NCBI RefSeq assembly: GCF_001424485.1
Contig: NZ_LMQC01000012.1
Coordinates: 457,012 to 521,011, forward strand
Source of the DNA: Modestobacter sp. Leaf380
GTDB lineage: Bacteria > Actinomycetota > Actinomycetes > Mycobacteriales > Geodermatophilaceae
Direction: 5' to 3'
Length of the DNA stretch: 64,000 nucleotides
Position 1 is the first letter of the stretch; each line of letters begins with the position of its first letter. The position numbers were made by a program, and so were the translations under genes. Below are positions 17,897 through 30,120 of the stretch, one piece after another. The notes below the pieces were generated by a model. It did not search any database, was not told the DNA's origin, and worked only from the letters and a program-made list of their open reading frames with translations.

Positions 17897-18202
17897 ATGA
17901 TCCTCGTCATCGCCCGGGCCCAGTCCCGCCCCGACACGCGCGACACCCTGGTCGGCCACCTGGTGGCCGCAGCCCGTGCCTCCCGCCACGAGCAGGGCAA
18001 CACCGGTTACGCCTTCCACACCGACCTGGAGGACCCCAACTCCTTCGTCTCGGTGGAGACCTGGGACTCCCGGGAGGACCTGGACCGGCACATGGGCACC
18101 CCCGAGCTCGCCGAGCTGCTCGGCGCCCTCCCGGCGCTGCTGACCGGCGAGCCGACCATCACGGTGCACGAGGTCGCAGCGACCGCGCCCTACGGCGGCT
18201 GA
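17897..18202 (+). CDS. Antibiotic biosynthesis monooxygenase (ABM/YgiN-like) domain protein
   Basis: 101 residues, a single dimeric ferredoxin-like ABM domain: MILVIARAQSRPDTRD, ARASRHEQGNTGYAFHTDL, NSFVSVETWDSREDLDRHM. Members include quinol monooxygenases and heme-degrading enzymes. It lies near mutY, as mhuD does in M. tuberculosis, but the sequence reads more like YgiN, so I do not assign heme degradation. ATG at 17897. Confidence 0.8.
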   Translation: MILVIARAQSRPDTRDTLVGHLVAAARASRHEQGNTGYAFHTDLEDPNSFVSVETWDSREDLDRHMGTPELAELLGALPALLTGEPTITVHEVAATAPYGG

Positions 18203-18275
18203 GACTCCCTGCGACCCCCTGCGACCCCCTGGGGCCGACACCACCGGACACCGGAGGCTGGGAGACTGGCTGCCC

Positions 18276-19172
18276 GTGAGCCCCTCCCCCACGACCGACC
18301 CCGTCGACGCCCCGGCCGGGGACCTGGTGGTCGACTGGTACGCCACCGCGGCCCGGGACCTGCCGTGGCGGCAGCCGGGCGTGGACGCGTGGGCTGTGCT
18401 GGTCAGCGAGGTGATGCTGCAGCAGACCCCGGTCGCCCGGGTCGAGCCGGCCTGGCGGGCCTGGCTGGCGCGCTGGCCGACACCCGCCGACCTGGCGGCG
18501 GCGTCCCCCGGGGACGTGATCCGGGCCTGGGGGAAGCTGGGTTACCCCCGTCGTGCCCTGCGGCTGCAGGCCGCGGCCGCGGCGATCGCCACCGACCACC
18601 ACAACGTGGTGCCCGACGACGTGGCGGTGCTGGAGTCGCTGCCCGGCATCGGCACCTACACCGCACGTGCGGTGACCTGCTTCGGCTACGGGCAGCGCCA
18701 GCCGGTGGTGGACACCAACGTCCGGCGCGTGGTCGCCCGGCTGGTGCACGGCCGCGCCGAGGCCTTGCCGGCGCGCTCGTCGGACCTGACCGACATCGCC
18801 GCACTGGCCCCGGCGGACCACGACCGCGCGGTCCGGTTCTCGGTGGCGGTGATGGAGCTGGGGGCGCTGGTGTGCGTGGCCCGCACGCCGCGCTGTGCGG
18901 CGTGCCCGGTGCGCACCGTCTGCGCCTGGCGGCTGGCCGGCTCCCCGGCCCACGAGGGACCCCCGCGCCGGGTGCAGGGCTTCGCCGGCACGGACCGTCA
19001 GGTGCGTGGACGGCTGCTGGACGTGCTGCGCGGGGCCGACCACCCGGTGGAGGCGGCCGAGCTCGACGCCGTGTGGACCGACGCCGTGCAGCGCTCCCGG
19101 TGCCTGGACTCCCTGCTGGTCGACGGCCTGGTCGTGCAGACCGAGGACGACCGGTTCGCCCTGCCCTCCTGA
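18276..19172 (+). CDS. mutY: A/G-specific adenine glycosylase
   Basis: Removes A opposite 8-oxoG. 298 residues: EVMLQQT (45-51) with catalytic Glu45, the helix-hairpin-helix LPGIGTYTARAV, catalytic Asp146 in VDTNVRR, and a 4Fe-4S loop of Cys 200, 207, 210, 216 (spacing 6-2-5). The C-terminal NUDIX-like 8-oxoG recognition domain is reduced to about 75 residues, as in other short actinobacterial MutY proteins. GTG at 18276 is the longest plausible start. Convergent with clpC through a shared hairpin. Confidence 0.95.
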   Translation: MSPSPTTDPVDAPAGDLVVDWYATAARDLPWRQPGVDAWAVLVSEVMLQQTPVARVEPAWRAWLARWPTPADLAAASPGDVIRAWGKLGYPRRALRLQAAAAAIATDHHNVVPDDVAVLESLPGIGTYTARAVTCFGYGQRQPVVDTNVRRVVARLVHGRAEALPARSSDLTDIAALAPADHDRAVRFSVAVMELGALVCVARTPRCAACPVRTVCAWRLAGSPAHEGPPRRVQGFAGTDRQVRGRLLDVLRGADHPVEAAELDAVWTDAVQRSRCLDSLLVDGLVVQTEDDRFALPS

Positions 19173-19187
19173 GGGCGGCCGCACGCG

Positions 19188-19227
19188 GCGAAGGCCGCCA
19201 CCCGCTGGTGCGGGTGACGGCCCTCGC
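19188..19227. terminator. Bidirectional hairpin between mutY and clpC
   Basis: An 18-bp stem with two mismatches and a TGGT loop lies between the convergent stops at 19172 and 19255, well placed to end both transcripts. Confidence 0.7.
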
Positions 19228-19254
19228 CGGTGGTGCGGGTCGATCAGGCTGCGG

Positions 19255-21795
<2,541 letters not shown>

Positions 21796-22081
21796 CTGCT
21801 GCTTCCCCTCTGACCGGCTCGGACGTGCGGTGCTGCTCCCCTCGCGGGGTCGTGCTGACCGACGTCGTCGGCGACTGTCTCCGATGAACGGGCACCGGTC
21901 GTTCCACTGTAGTCCCGGATGCGGGGGTGGCCGCGCTCGTGCACAGCCCGTCCTCCCCGTTCCTGCCCTGCACAACTGCCGGTGCCGGGGCGGTGTTCCG
22001 CCGCCGTCACGCCCAGAGCGAACAGACCCCGCTCAGCACGACGGCCCGGCCCCCACCGGGGACCGGGCACGCCACGTGCCG
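21796..22081. other. clpC promoter region, no gene
   Basis: Part of the 351-bp interval between clpC and lsr2. On the minus strand TACAGT (21911-21906) is a reasonable -10 for clpC with a leader of about 105 nt; I see no clear -35, and no palindrome fitting the remembered ClgR box. The rest shows no coding potential. Confidence 0.4.
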
Positions 22082-22145
22082 GGAGGACCCCCTCGCCCGG
22101 TCCCGGTCCGCGCGGGGCGCGGGCCGGGGGCGGGGGGGGTCCTCC
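22082..22145 (-). terminator. Long hairpin downstream of lsr2
   Basis: GGAGGACCCCC (22082-22092) pairs perfectly with its complement at 22135-22145, directly adjoining the lsr2 stop codon; the 42-nt loop is GC-rich and can fold internally. Confidence 0.65.
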
Positions 22146-22146
22146 T

Positions 22147-22506
22147 TCAGTGCGCTGCTTCGTAGGCGTCCACGACGGTGCCGGGGATGCGCCCGCGGTC
22201 ACTGACCTCGTGGCCGTTCTTGCGGGCCCAGTCGCGGATGGCGCCGGCCTGCTCGCGGTCCATCCGACCCCCGCCGCCGCCACCGGTGGCCTTGGAACGG
22301 CCGGCACCGGAGGCGCGGGTGCCGCGGCTGCTCACCTTGCGGGCGGCGTCGACGTACTTCGCGAAGACGTCCCGCATCTCGCCGGCGTTCTTCTCGGAGA
22401 GGTCGATCTCGTACGTCGTCCCGTCGAGTGAGAACGTCACCGTCTCATCGGCGGGGGTGTCGTCGTCGAGGTCGTCACTGAGGATCACCTGGACCTTGCG
22501 AGCCAT
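22147..22506 (-). CDS. lsr2: Lsr2 nucleoid-associated protein (H-NS-like xenogeneic silencer)
   Basis: 119 residues: N-terminal beta dimerisation domain ([20 protein letters not shown]...), a Gly-rich linker and a C-terminal DNA-binding domain ([20 protein letters not shown]) whose RGR at 104-106 inserts in the AT-rich minor groove. ATG at 22506; the frame open upstream is not homologous. The leader contains an unusually AT-rich stretch for this genome and a 7-bp inverted repeat, consistent with autoregulation (inference). Confidence 0.96.
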   Translation of the reverse strand: MARKVQVILSDDLDDDTPADETVTFSLDGTTYEIDLSEKNAGEMRDVFAKYVDAARKVSSRGTRASGAGRSKATGGGGGGRMDREQAGAIRDWARKNGHEVSDRGRIPGTVVDAYEAAH

Positions 22507-22551
22507 CTCGTTTCCCATTCCTGTCGCTGGCCCCCGTGCGGCCGTGGATCT

Positions 22552-22571
22552 CGTCGCCATTCTCGGCGACG
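22552..22571. promoter_or_regulatory. Inverted repeat in the lsr2 leader
   Basis: CGTCGCC and GGCGACG flank ATTCTC, 46-65 bp upstream of the lsr2 start, next to GAATTCATTG, the most AT-rich patch in this interval. It may be an operator or an RNA hairpin. Confidence 0.4.
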
Positions 22572-22656
22572 AATTCATTGCACCACGGCGTACGCGTTCC
22601 GAGCCAATCCGCCGGCCCATTCCCGAGAAAGGCCGACCCCATGGGGGCAGAATGGG

Positions 22657-24162
22657 CTAAGAAGTGATGGGGCGCACGAGTGGGAACAGGATCGTCTCCC
22701 GGATTCCGAGACCCGTGAGCGTCATCATCAAACGGTCCATCCCCATTCCCACACCACCGGTGGGGGGCATCCCGTACTCCAGGGCCTCGAGGAAGTCCTC
22801 GTCGAGCACCATGGCCTCGGGGTCGCCGGCGGCGGCCAGCAGCGCCTGGGCGGTGAAGCGCTCGCGCTGCACCACGGGGTCCACGAGCTCGGAGTACCCG
22901 GTGCCGCGCTCGATGCCGCCGATGTAGAGGTCCCACTTCTCCGCGACGCCCTCCACCGAGCGGTGCGCCCGCGTCAGCGGCGAGGTCTCGGTGGGGTAGT
23001 CCACGACGAACGTCGGGGCCTGCAGGCTGTCCTGGACGAGGGCCTCGAAGAGCTCCTCGACCAGCTTGCCCGCACCCCAGGCCGGGTCGACGCCGACCTC
23101 GTGCCGCTCGGCGATCGCCCGGAGGGTCTCCACCGGCGTCTGCGGGGTGATCTCCTCCCCCACCGCCTCGGAGGTGACGCCGTACAGCGACACCTGCGGC
23201 CAGACGCCGGACAGGTCCACCTCGGTGCCGTCGTGGTGCCGCGCGGTGTGGTCGCCGAACAACGCCGCACAGGCGTCCTGCACGAGCTCGCGCGTCGTCG
23301 TCGCCATGTCCTGGTAGTCCGCGTGCGCCTCGTAGAACTCCAGCATCGCGAACTCCGGGGAGTGCGAGCTGTCGGCACCCTCGTTGCGGAAGTTCCGGTT
23401 GATCTCGAAGACCCGGTCCAGGCCGCCGACGATGCAGCGCTTGAGGAAGAGCTCGGGCGCGATCCGCAGGTACAGGTCCAGGTCGAAGGCGTTCATGTGC
23501 GTGCGGAACGGGCGCGCGGCAGCCCCGCCGTGCACGACCTGCAGCATCGGCGTCTCGACCTCGAGGTAGCCGCGGGCGGTCAGCCCGGCGCGCACGGCGG
23601 CGTTCACCGCGGCGCGCTGGTGCACCACCCGCTGGGCCTCCTCGCGGACGATGAGGTCGACGTAGCGACGGCGGACCCGCAGCTCCTCGCTCATCGGCTT
23701 GTGCGCGACCGGGAGCGGGCGCAGCGCCTTGGAGGCCAGCTGCCAGCTGTCGGCGAAGACCGAGAGCTCGCCGCGGCGGGAGGTGCCCACCTCGCCGGTG
23801 ACCAGCACGTGGTCCCCGAGGTCGACGTCGGACTTCCAGGCGGCCAGGGACTCCTCGCCCACCCGGTCGCGGGAGAGCATGACCTGCAGCTCGGTGCCGC
23901 CCTCGCGCAGCGTGGCGAAGCACAGCTTGCCGGTGTTGCGGCTGAAGATGACCCGCCCGGTGACGCCGACCTGCGTGCCGGTCATGACGTCGGCGTCCAG
24001 GTCCGGGTTGGCCTCGCGGACCGCGGCCAGCGAGGTCGTGCGGGCCACGCTGACCGGGTAGGGGTCGATGCCGGACTCGCGCAACCGGTCCAGCTTCGCG
24101 CGGCGGACGCGCAGCTGCTCGGGGAGCTCGTCGTCGGGCGCTTCAGGTGGTTCCACGGTCAC
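22657..24162 (-). CDS. lysS: Lysyl-tRNA synthetase, class II
   Basis: 501 residues. OB-fold anticodon-binding domain ([20 protein letters not shown]), then the class II core: motif 1 region [13 protein letters not shown], motif 2 [14 protein letters not shown], motif 3 [12 protein letters not shown]. Charges tRNA-Lys in the cytoplasm. Separated from lsr2 by 150 bp and from coaX by 33 bp, so probably the last gene of the pan/nad/coaX operon, as in related actinobacteria. Confidence 0.97.
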   Translation of the reverse strand: MTVEPPEAPDDELPEQLRVRRAKLDRLRESGIDPYPVSVARTTSLAAVREANPDLDADVMTGTQVGVTGRVIFSRNTGKLCFATLREGGTELQVMLSRDRVGEESLAAWKSDVDLGDHVLVTGEVGTSRRGELSVFADSWQLASKALRPLPVAHKPMSEELRVRRRYVDLIVREEAQRVVHQRAAVNAAVRAGLTARGYLEVETPMLQVVHGGAAARPFRTHMNAFDLDLYLRIAPELFLKRCIVGGLDRVFEINRNFRNEGADSSHSPEFAMLEFYEAHADYQDMATTTRELVQDACAALFGDHTARHHDGTEVDLSGVWPQVSLYGVTSEAVGEEITPQTPVETLRAIAERHEVGVDPAWGAGKLVEELFEALVQDSLQAPTFVVDYPTETSPLTRAHRSVEGVAEKWDLYIGGIERGTGYSELVDPVVQRERFTAQALLAAAGDPEAMVLDEDFLEALEYGMPPTGGVGMGMDRLMMTLTGLGIRETILFPLVRPITS

Positions 24163-24195
24163 CCGGGTGAGCCTACGGACCGGGACGGCGGTGGC

Positions 24196-24987
24196 TCAGC
24201 GCACGCCCCGCTGGTGGCGCTCGTGCGCCAGCCGGAGCCCGTGCACGGTGAGGTCGGGCTCGCGCTCGCCGATGGAGCGACAGCTGTCGACCACCAACGG
24301 GTGCAGCCCCCCGGTGGCGACGACGAGCGGCGCGGCGCCGTAGGAGGCGACCAGTTCCCCGGCGATCCGGGTGACGAGCCCGTCGACCAGGCCGGCGAAC
24401 CCGAGCACCACGCCGGACTGCAGCGCTGCGACGGTGTTCTTGCCGATGGCCTGGGCGGGCACGGTCAGCTCGACCGAGCGCAGCTGGGCGGCCCGCGAGG
24501 CCAGCGCGTCCAGGGAGACCTCGACGCCGGGGGCGATGGCGCCGCCGAGGAAGGCACCCGTCGGGCCGACGGCGTCCACGGTGGTGGAGGTGCCGAAGTC
24601 CACGACGACGACCGGTCGGCCGGTGCCGTCGGGTCGACGGCCGTAGAACTCGTGCGCGGCCAGCGCGGTGACCACCCGGTCGGCGCCGACCTCGCGGGGG
24701 TTGTCCACGTGCAGTGGGACGCCGGTGCGCACCCCGGGCCCGATGAGGGTGACGGGGACGTCGAGCCGGTCGGTGAGCTGGCGCAGGGTGGGCAGCAGCT
24801 GGGGCACCGTGGAGCAGGCGGCGACGCCGGTGACGTCGGTGTCGCGCAGCAGCCCGCGCCACAGCAGCTGGACCTCGTCGGCGGTGGCCCGCGGCTGGGT
24901 GCGGACCCGCCAGCAGCCGGCCACCGTGTCGCCGTCGAAGACGGCCAGGACGGTGTGGCTGTTGCCGACGTCGACGGTGAGCAGCAT
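24196..24987 (-). CDS. coaX: Type III pantothenate kinase
   Basis: 263-residue ASKHA-fold kinase making 4'-phosphopantothenate, the first step of CoA synthesis. MLLTVDVGNSHTVLAVFDG (phosphate 1), PREVGADRVV and VVVDFGTSTTVDAV (adenosine/phosphate 2) are diagnostic. ATG at 24987 shares its A with the nadC stop (TGATG). Sits with panC and panD, so the same operon makes and phosphorylates pantothenate. Confidence 0.95.
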   Translation of the reverse strand: MLLTVDVGNSHTVLAVFDGDTVAGCWRVRTQPRATADEVQLLWRGLLRDTDVTGVAACSTVPQLLPTLRQLTDRLDVPVTLIGPGVRTGVPLHVDNPREVGADRVVTALAAHEFYGRRPDGTGRPVVVVDFGTSTTVDAVGPTGAFLGGAIAPGVEVSLDALASRAAQLRSVELTVPAQAIGKNTVAALQSGVVLGFAGLVDGLVTRIAGELVASYGAAPLVVATGGLHPLVVDSCRSIGEREPDLTVHGLRLAHERHQRGVR

Positions 24988-25910
24988 CAGTGCGTCCGCA
25001 GGTCCAGGGCGAGGTCCAGGATCGGCGAGCTGTGGGTGAGCGCGCCGACGGACAGGTAGTCCACGCCGGTCTCGGCGACCTCGCGGGCCACGGCGAGGGT
25101 GAGCCCGCCGGTGGCCTCGGTCTCGGCGCGCCCGGCGACGGCGGCGACGGCCTCGCGCAGGACGTCGGGGGACATGTTGTCCAGCAGCAGGAAGTCCGCG
25201 CCGGCCTCGACGGCCTCGACGGCCTGGGCGACGGTGTCGGCCTCGACCTGGACGGTCACCCGCGGTGCCCGCTCCCGGACGGCGGCCACGGCGGCGGCCA
25301 CGGAGCCCGCGGCGGCGACGTGGTTGTCCTTGACCATGGCGACGTCGTAGAGGCCCATCCGCTTGTTCGAGCCCCCGCCGCAGCGGACCGCGTACTTCTC
25401 CAGCGCGCGCAGTCCCGGGGTGGTCTTGCGGGTGTCGAGCACGACGGCCCCGGTGCCGGCCACGGCGTCCACCCAGGCGCGGGTGGCGGTGGCGATGCCC
25501 GAGGCCCGGCTGGCGATGTTCAACGCGGACCGCTCGGCGGCCAGCAGGGCGCGCACGTGCCCTGAGACGGTGAGCAGCACGTCGCCGCGGCGCACCCGGT
25601 CGCCGTCGGCGGCCCCGGCGACGATCGTCGCGGACGGCGACAACCGGCCGAACACCCGTGCGGCGACCGGCAGCCCGGCGACGACGCCGTCGGCGCGGGC
25701 GACCAGGTCGGCGGTCCCGCGCTGGGTGGCCGGCACGGTCGCGGCACTGGTGACGTCGTGGGCGACGGCCTGGTCGGGGGCGTGCGGCAGGGGCGTGCCG
25801 CCGGTGAGGTCCTCGGCCAGCGTGCGCTCGACGAGTTCGGTGACCCAGGCCTCGTCCAGGCCGGTGCCGGTGAGGTCGCGCGGGTCGGGTCGGGTCGCGG
25901 GGACGGTCAC
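24987..25910 (-). CDS. nadC: Nicotinate-nucleotide pyrophosphorylase (carboxylating)
   Basis: 307 residues; converts quinolinate and PRPP to NaMN. LDTRKTTPGLR, YAVRCGGGSNKRMGLYD and the VKDNH block line the PRPP/quinolinate site. Overlaps nadB by 4 nt and coaX by 1 nt. nadA (quinolinate synthase), needed to feed it, is not in this cluster. Confidence 0.96.
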   Translation of the reverse strand: MTVPATRPDPRDLTGTGLDEAWVTELVERTLAEDLTGGTPLPHAPDQAVAHDVTSAATVPATQRGTADLVARADGVVAGLPVAARVFGRLSPSATIVAGAADGDRVRRGDVLLTVSGHVRALLAAERSALNIASRASGIATATRAWVDAVAGTGAVVLDTRKTTPGLRALEKYAVRCGGGSNKRMGLYDVAMVKDNHVAAAGSVAAAVAAVRERAPRVTVQVEADTVAQAVEAVEAGADFLLLDNMSPDVLREAVAAVAGRAETEATGGLTLAVAREVAETGVDYLSVGALTHSSPILDLALDLRTH

Positions 25911-27601
25911 CAGGTCACCTCGGGGGGCGTGCCGACGGGGCGGGGGGTCAGCTGCAGGGCGCCGTCGCGGGTCAGCCGCACGTCCAGGTGCACCGCCCAG
26001 GCGTCTTCGGCGTCGGGGTGGTCCTCACGCCAGTGGCAGCCGCGGGTCTCCTCGCGGGCGCCGGCGGCGGCGGTGAGCGCGGTGGCGACGGTGAGCAGGT
26101 CGGTGGCCTCCCACCCGGGGACGCCGGGTTCGGCCTCGCCGAGCAGGCCGGCCAGCGCGGCGAGCTCGCCGGCGGCGGCGGTCAGCCCGGCGCCGCTGCG
26201 CAGCGCGCCGACCCGGGCGGACATGGTGGCGGTGAGCGGGGTGCGGGCGGCCGGGTCCAGCAGTCCGTCCCGGTGCGCGACCTGCTCGGGCACCGCCTCG
26301 GGCACGGGCAGCTCGGCGGCCAGTGCGGCACCGATGCGGCCGGCGAACACCAGGCCCTCCAGCAGTGAGTTCGAGGCCAGCCGGTTCGCCCCGTGCACGC
26401 CGGTGCAGGCGACCTCACCGCACGCGTAGAGGCCCGGGACCGTCGTGCGGCCGGTGAGGTCGGTGGCCAGGCCGCCGGAGGCGTAGTGCGCGGCCGGGGT
26501 GACCGGGACGAGCTCGGTGACCGGGTCGATGCCGGCCTCACGGCAGCGCGCGACGATCGTGGGGAACCGCTCGGCCAGGCCCGCGACGTGCCGGGCGTCG
26601 AGGAACACGTGGTCGGTGCCGTCGCGCAGCTGCACCCGGGTGATCGCCTTGGCGACCACGTCGCGCGGGGCCAGCTCGGCCAGCGGGTGCACGCCGACCA
26701 TGAACCGCTCCCCCGCGGCGTCGCGCAGCAGCGCACCCTCCCCGCGCAGGGCCTCGCTGACCAGCGGCTGCTGGCCGCGGGAGTCCGGGCCCAGGTAGAG
26801 CGCGGTGGGGTGGAACTGGACGAACTCCAGGTCGGTGGCCACCGCACCGGCCCGCAGGCCCAGGGCCACGCCGTCCCCGGTGGAGACGCTGGGGTTCGTC
26901 GTCGCGGCGTAGACCTGGCCCATCCCACCGGTGGCCAGCACCACCGCGCGGGACCGGACGGCGCCCACGCCGTCCGCGGTGCCCTCGCCCAGCACGTGCA
27001 GGGTGACCCCGGCGGCGCGGCCGGCGCCGTCGGTGACCAGGTCCAGCACCATGGCGTGCTCGACGAGGGTGATGCCCGGGTCGGCGGTGACCGCCGCGTG
27101 CAGCGCGCGCTGCACCTCGGCCCCGGTCGCGTCCCCGCCGGCGTGCACGATCCGGTCGGCGTGGTGCCCGCCCTCGCGGGTGAGGAGCAGGTGGCCGTCG
27201 GCGCCCCGGTCGAAGGCGGCGCCCCAGCTGATCAGCTGGCGCAGCCGGTCCGGGCCCTCGGTCACCAGGGCCTGCACGGCCGCCGGCTCGCACAGCCCGA
27301 CGCCGGCGGTCTCGGTGTCCGCGGCGTGCGCGGCCGGGGAGTCGGTGTCGGCGAGCACGGCGGCGATCCCACCCTGCGCCCAGCGGGTGGAGCCGTCGTC
27401 CACCTCGACCTTGGTGACGACGGCGACCGACAGCCCGGCGGCCCGGGCGTGCAGCGCGACGCACAGCCCGGCGACGCCGGACCCGACGACGCAGACGTCC
27501 GCGGTCAGCTCCCAGCCCGGCTGCGGAGCGGCCAGCCGCAGCGGCAGGCCCGTCGGGATGGCCGGACCGGAGGCGACGGGAGCTGCCGCGGACAGCGTCA
27601 C
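25907..27601 (-). CDS. nadB: L-aspartate oxidase
   Basis: 564 residues, FAD flavoprotein giving iminoaspartate for NAD synthesis. FAD-binding [15 protein letters not shown] near the N-terminus, [41 protein letters not shown] and the [20 protein letters not shown] block. The C-terminal helical domain ends the protein. Overlaps panD by 4 nt upstream. Confidence 0.96.
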   Translation of the reverse strand: MTLSAAAPVASGPAIPTGLPLRLAAPQPGWELTADVCVVGSGVAGLCVALHARAAGLSVAVVTKVEVDDGSTRWAQGGIAAVLADTDSPAAHAADTETAGVGLCEPAAVQALVTEGPDRLRQLISWGAAFDRGADGHLLLTREGGHHADRIVHAGGDATGAEVQRALHAAVTADPGITLVEHAMVLDLVTDGAGRAAGVTLHVLGEGTADGVGAVRSRAVVLATGGMGQVYAATTNPSVSTGDGVALGLRAGAVATDLEFVQFHPTALYLGPDSRGQQPLVSEALRGEGALLRDAAGERFMVGVHPLAELAPRDVVAKAITRVQLRDGTDHVFLDARHVAGLAERFPTIVARCREAGIDPVTELVPVTPAAHYASGGLATDLTGRTTVPGLYACGEVACTGVHGANRLASNSLLEGLVFAGRIGAALAAELPVPEAVPEQVAHRDGLLDPAARTPLTATMSARVGALRSGAGLTAAAGELAALAGLLGEAEPGVPGWEATDLLTVATALTAAAGAREETRGCHWREDHPDAEDAWAVHLDVRLTRDGALQLTPRPVGTPPEVTW

Positions 27602-28035
27602 CGCTGGAGGGTCTGGGTGACGTCGTCCCCGCGGACGAGGTCGTTGCCGGCGACGCCGGGGGGCGGGGTGGCGGGGTCGCTGCCCAGGTCGACGACCCGG
27701 TTGTCGGCGTCGACGTGCACGACGGTGGGCAGGTACGCCTTGGCGTCCGCGGAGTCCATCAGCCCGTAGCTGATCAGGATGACCAGGTCACCGGGGTGCA
27801 CCAGGTGCGCGGCGGCGCCGTTGATGCCCAGCACGCCGGAACCGCGCTGACCGGGGATCACGTAGGTCTCCAGCCGGGCCCCGTTGGTGACGTCGACGAT
27901 CGCCACCTGCTCGCCGGCCAGCAGGTCGGCGGCGTCCATCAGGTCCTCGTCGACGGTGACCGAGCCGACGTAGTGCAGGTCGGCCTGGGTCACCGTGGCG
28001 CGGTGGATCTTGGACTTGAGCATCGTGCGCATCAC
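27598..28035 (-). CDS. panD: Aspartate 1-decarboxylase proenzyme
   Basis: 145 residues; pyruvoyl enzyme making beta-alanine. Self-cleavage site G24-S25 in LHYVGSVT, with [16 protein letters not shown] at the N-terminus. Start is GTG 28035 (overlapping the panC stop as GTGA) or the adjacent ATG 28032 (TGATG); the protein is the same but for one residue. Confidence 0.96.
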   Translation of the reverse strand: MMRTMLKSKIHRATVTQADLHYVGSVTVDEDLMDAADLLAGEQVAIVDVTNGARLETYVIPGQRGSGVLGINGAAAHLVHPGDLVILISYGLMDSADAKAYLPTVVHVDADNRVVDLGSDPATPPPGVAGNDLVRGDDVTQTLQR

Positions 28036-28889
28036 CGTGCGGCCTCCAGGGCGAGAGGGGTGTTGTCGATCAGTCGGGTGCTGCCGGCGCGCGCGGCGAC
28101 CAGCAGTCGGGCCGGGCCGACCGTGGGCGCCGGGCCGAGGTCGGGGTCGGTGAGCTCGAGGTAGTCCAGCACCAGGGAGGGCTCCTCCGCCAGGACGGCG
28201 TGCGCGGCGGCCAGCACGGCGTCCGGGCCCTCCCGACCGGCGGCGGCCCCGGCCCGCAGCGCGGCCGAGAGCGCTGCGGCGGTGGCGCGCTGGTCCGGGG
28301 TGAGGAACCGGTTGCGGGAGGACAGCGCCATCCCGTCGTCCTCACGGACGGTGGGCGCGCCCACGACCTGGACGCCGAGCGCCAGCTCGCGGGCCATCGC
28401 GCGGATGAGCGTCAGCTGCTGGTAGTCCTTCTCGCCGAACACCGCGACGTCCGGGCGCACCAGGCCGAAGAGCGTGGCCACGACGGTGAGCACGCCGGCG
28501 AAGTGGCCGGGACGGACGGCGCCCTCCAGGACGTCGCCCAGCGGGCCCGGGTGCACGGTCACCCCCAGCGCGCCGTCGGGGTACACGTCCCCGACGCCGG
28601 GGTGGAACACGACGTCGGCGCCCTCCTCGGCCAGGGCGGCGAGGTCGGCGTCCCAGGTGCGGGGGTAGCGGTCGAAGTCCTCGCCGGGCCCGAACTGGGT
28701 GGGGTTGACGAAGACCGAGACCACGACGCTGCCGCCCAGCGTGCGGGCGTGCCGGACCAGCGTGCGGTGACCCTCGTGCAGCGCGCCCATGGTCGGCACC
28801 AGGACGACCGGACCGGGCAGGTCGGCGACCAGCTTGCGCAGGTCGGCCACGGTCTCGGCGACGGCGACACCGGTCCCGCGGCCGGTCAC
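28032..28889 (-). CDS. panC: Pantothenate synthetase
   Basis: 285 residues; joins pantoate and beta-alanine with [18 protein letters not shown] (HIGH-type motif), [31 protein letters not shown] and the KMSKS-like [15 protein letters not shown]. Overlaps the upstream DUF2520 gene and downstream panD by 4 nt each. panB is not in the window. Confidence 0.97.
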   Translation of the reverse strand: MTGRGTGVAVAETVADLRKLVADLPGPVVLVPTMGALHEGHRTLVRHARTLGGSVVVSVFVNPTQFGPGEDFDRYPRTWDADLAALAEEGADVVFHPGVGDVYPDGALGVTVHPGPLGDVLEGAVRPGHFAGVLTVVATLFGLVRPDVAVFGEKDYQQLTLIRAMARELALGVQVVGAPTVREDDGMALSSRNRFLTPDQRATAAALSAALRAGAAAGREGPDAVLAAAHAVLAEEPSLVLDYLELTDPDLGPAPTVGPARLLVAARAGSTRLIDNTPLALEAAR

Positions 28890-29827
28890 CGGGACACCTC
28901 GGTGGCGTCCAGCAGCTCGGTGAGCGGGGCGGCCTCGTGCGCCTTGAGCCGCCCGGCAGCCCGGGCCCGCTCGGTGGTGCGGCGGGCCATCGCGACGTAG
29001 GCACCGACGGCGTCGGGCGCCCGGTCGGCCAGCGCGGCCAGGTGCCCCGCGACGGTGCCGACGTCACCGCGGCTGACCGGGCCGGTGAGCCCGGCGTCCC
29101 CGCGGCGCAGTCCGTTGTCCAGCGCGGCGCTCAGCAGCGGGCCCAGCACCCGGGCGGGGTCCTCGACGCCGGCGGTGCGCAGCAGGTCGGCGGCCTCGGC
29201 GACCAGGGTGACCAGGTGGTTGGCCCCGGTGACCAGGGCCGCGTGGTAGAGCGTGCGGTCGGCCTCGGCGACCCAGAACGGCTCGCCGCCGGCCTCCAGC
29301 ACCAGGGTCTCGGCGACCGCCCGGTGCTCGGGGCGGCTGGTGACGCCGAACGGGGTGCCCACGAGCCGGTCCAGGTCCTCCGCGCCGCCGGAGAACGTCA
29401 TGGCCGGGTGCAGCGCCAGGCTCAGCACCGCGGCCTGCTCGGCGGGGGCCAGCACGGCCAGGCCGTGCGCGCCGGAGGTGTGGAAGGCCAGCTGGCCGCG
29501 GCGCCAGACACCGGTCTCGGCGAGGCCGGCCACCAGGCCGGGCAGGGTGTCGTCGGGCACGGCCAGGACGACCAGGTCGCTGGCGGCCACCACCTCGTCG
29601 GTGGGCAGCAGGGGGACGCCGGGCAGGAGGCGGGCGGCCCGTTCGGCGGAGGCGGCGGACAGGCCCGCGGCGGCGACCACGTCGTGGCCGGCGGCGGCGA
29701 GCGCAGCGCCCAGCACGGCGCCGACCCGACCGGCACCGACGACGCCCACGCGGAGTCGGGCGGGGGCCTGCGAGACGGGCGGGAGGCCGGCTGCGGACGC
29801 AGCGCGGCGGGGACGGCGAGCAGCCAT
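28886..29827 (-). CDS. Rossmann-fold DUF2520 protein, candidate ketopantoate reductase
   Basis: 313 residues. N-terminal NAD(P)-binding domain with [19 protein letters not shown] (GAGRVG at 31-36) and a C-terminal helical DUF2520 domain ([37 protein letters not shown]), an arrangement like 6-phosphogluconate/ketopantoate reductases. First gene of the operon before panC and panD, as in M. tuberculosis Rv3603c. No panE is visible, so a ketopantoate reductase role is attractive but unproven. ATG at 29827 has GAGAGG upstream. Confidence 0.85.
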   Translation of the reverse strand: MAARRPRRAASAAGLPPVSQAPARLRVGVVGAGRVGAVLGAALAAAGHDVVAAAGLSAASAERAARLLPGVPLLPTDEVVAASDLVVLAVPDDTLPGLVAGLAETGVWRRGQLAFHTSGAHGLAVLAPAEQAAVLSLALHPAMTFSGGAEDLDRLVGTPFGVTSRPEHRAVAETLVLEAGGEPFWVAEADRTLYHAALVTGANHLVTLVAEAADLLRTAGVEDPARVLGPLLSAALDNGLRRGDAGLTGPVSRGDVGTVAGHLAALADRAPDAVGAYVAMARRTTERARAAGRLKAHEAAPLTELLDATEVSR

Positions 29828-29970
29828 GGCGTGCACCTCTCGTTCCAGTCCCTCGCGGGTACCGGACTCATCGGCGTGCGGTCCCTCGTCGTCGAGGGTC
29901 CGCGGGGTGGTGCTGGGTGTGGTGCTGGACGGTGCTGTGGTGCGGCGACCGGGCACCTGCTGCGACCAGG

Positions 29971-30012
29971 GTGTGTCACGCAGGTGTCGTGTCGTCGGCG
30001 AGTGTGTTACGC
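29971..30012. repeat. Direct repeats GTGTGT(C/T)ACGC 31 bp apart
   Basis: GTGTGTCACGC (29971-29981) and GTGTGTTACGC (30002-30012) lie in the 293-bp interval (29828-30120) between the divergent DUF2520 and SDR genes. Their 31-bp spacing is about three helical turns, as expected for two sites of one regulator. Nothing else stands out in the interval. Confidence 0.4.
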
Positions 30013-30120
30013 GTGGACGGCCTCGGCAACGCCTGCGGGCTGTGTGCTGACTCACCCGGGGAGCTGGCTAGGGTCCAGACGCAGGTCGGCGACGCTGCCG
30101 GCCCCCACCCGAGGAGCACT

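Noticed and set aside
17897-18202. Assignment of the ABM protein as heme-degrading MhuD
   Set aside because: The position near mutY is suggestive, but the sequence matches YgiN-like monooxygenases and I could not find the MhuD heme-contact residues.
21796-21911. ClgR-type operator before clpC
   Set aside because: I looked for a CGC...GCG dyad of the expected spacing and found none convincing.
22131-22140. G8 run near the lsr2 terminator, possible quadruplex
   Set aside because: Part of the complementary arms of the terminator hairpin; a separate role is not needed.
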